Shown here: one piece after another, positions 63,712-64,000 of the stretch
How the letters are laid out: each line of letters opens with the position of its first letter
How positions within the stretch are numbered: position 1 is the first letter of the stretch
NCBI RefSeq assembly: GCF_019104765.1
Contig: NZ_JAHRXJ010000007.1
Coordinates: forward strand, 24,670-88,669
Source: Synechococcus sp. HK05
GTDB taxonomy: Bacteria; Cyanobacteriota; Cyanobacteriia; PCC-6307; Cyanobiaceae
Length of the DNA: 64,000 nucleotides
Direction of reading: 5' to 3'
Position numbers and translations under genes: made by a program
The notes under the pieces: generated by a model
Seen by the model: only the letters and a program-made list of their open reading frames with translations
Told to the model about the DNA's origin: nothing
The model's database searches: none

Positions 63712-64000
63712 ATGAAACTGTTCCAGAAGCTTCTTCTGGCGCCTGCTGCCCTGGGCCTGATGGCTCCCGTGGCTGCATCTGCCAGCGAACTCAACATTGC
63801 TGGCGTCAGCCAGTACGGCTCTGAGGAGCAGGTGACTTCGATCACCCAGTTCTCCGACGTGCAGCCCACCGACTGGGCTTATCAGGCTCTGAGCAACCTG
63901 ATCGAGCGCTACGGCTGTGTGGCCGGCTACCCCAACGGCACCTACCGCGGCAGCCGTGCGATGACCCGCTTTGAAGCGGCCGCCCTGCTGAACGCTTGCC
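63712..64000 (+). CDS. SLH-domain porin (partial, runs off the window)
   Basis: The first 96 codons are present. A signal peptide (KLFQKLLLAPAALGLMAPVAASA) is followed by an SLH domain starting FSDVQPTDWAYQALSNL and containing YGCVAGYPNGTYRG and MTRFEAAALL. This is the N-terminus of the major cyanobacterial outer-membrane porins (SomA/SomB, iron-uptake porin group), whose beta-barrel would follow outside the window. Upstream 181 nt carry no gene and should include its promoter. Confidence 0.9.
   Translation, partial: MKLFQKLLLAPAALGLMAPVAASASELNIAGVSQYGSEEQVTSITQFSDVQPTDWAYQALSNLIERYGCVAGYPNGTYRGSRAMTRFEAAALLNAC

Overview
The window comes from a high-GC picocyanobacterium of the Synechococcus/Cyanobium type. 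The evidence is psaI-psaL (photosystem I), ndhN-ldpA (NDH-1 and circadian input), ycf45, a CAAD/CURT1-like thylakoid protein, crtD, the DUF1815 and DUF2839 proteins, and a ribosomal cluster that begins at rplC and lacks rpsJ, rpsN and rpmD. The species cannot be fixed from sequence alone.

Layout. 1-18,315 is core metabolism: recF, speD, a CPA2 antiporter with a LarE-like sulfur transferase, a tandem CobO-like fusion, moeB beside a JAMM peptidase, crtD/tyrA, a decayed DinG-like helicase, recA with a probable LexA box, tRNA-Gln and the ndhN-ldpA-ycf45 operon. 18,723-35,447 is the long ribosomal/secY/adk/rpoA/truA/prfA block, all on the + strand. HNH, alr and tRNA-Ser(GCU) follow.

Directly after tRNA-Ser the DNA becomes visibly AT-richer and an accessory region begins (37,397-55,088), interrupted by a GC-rich core segment with a serine hydrolase, NlpC/P60, DUF819, GT2, psaI and psaL. 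It holds a three-gene export operon: a HlyD-like adaptor, a C39-peptidase ABC transporter, and an NHLM-type ABC permease/ATPase. It also holds a histidine kinase/response regulator pair and eight small minus-strand genes whose products carry double-glycine leaders. Two of the eight are very short, and one has a Nif11-like leader resembling prochlorosin precursors. No lanthionine synthetase, radical SAM or YcaO enzyme is visible.

Five of the peptide units are preceded, 38-57 nt upstream of the start codon, by copies of one promoter-like repeat. It is exactly 84 nt in three near-identical copies, and two further copies are degenerate. I read this as a regulon in which one set of sites drives dispersed peptide genes. 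The natural candidates are the local two-component pair for control and the local transporter for leader removal and export. The output could be microcin-like toxins, signals, or EbfG-like biofilm peptides. A 583-bp direct duplication flanks one peptide gene and suggests how the peptide set grows or shrinks.

55,464-63,530 is a surface-glycan or lipid-glycan membrane cluster: two DUF2079 proteins, a GtrA-ChbG fusion, a GT2, a GT39-like protein and an unknown membrane protein. The window ends inside an SLH-domain porin gene.
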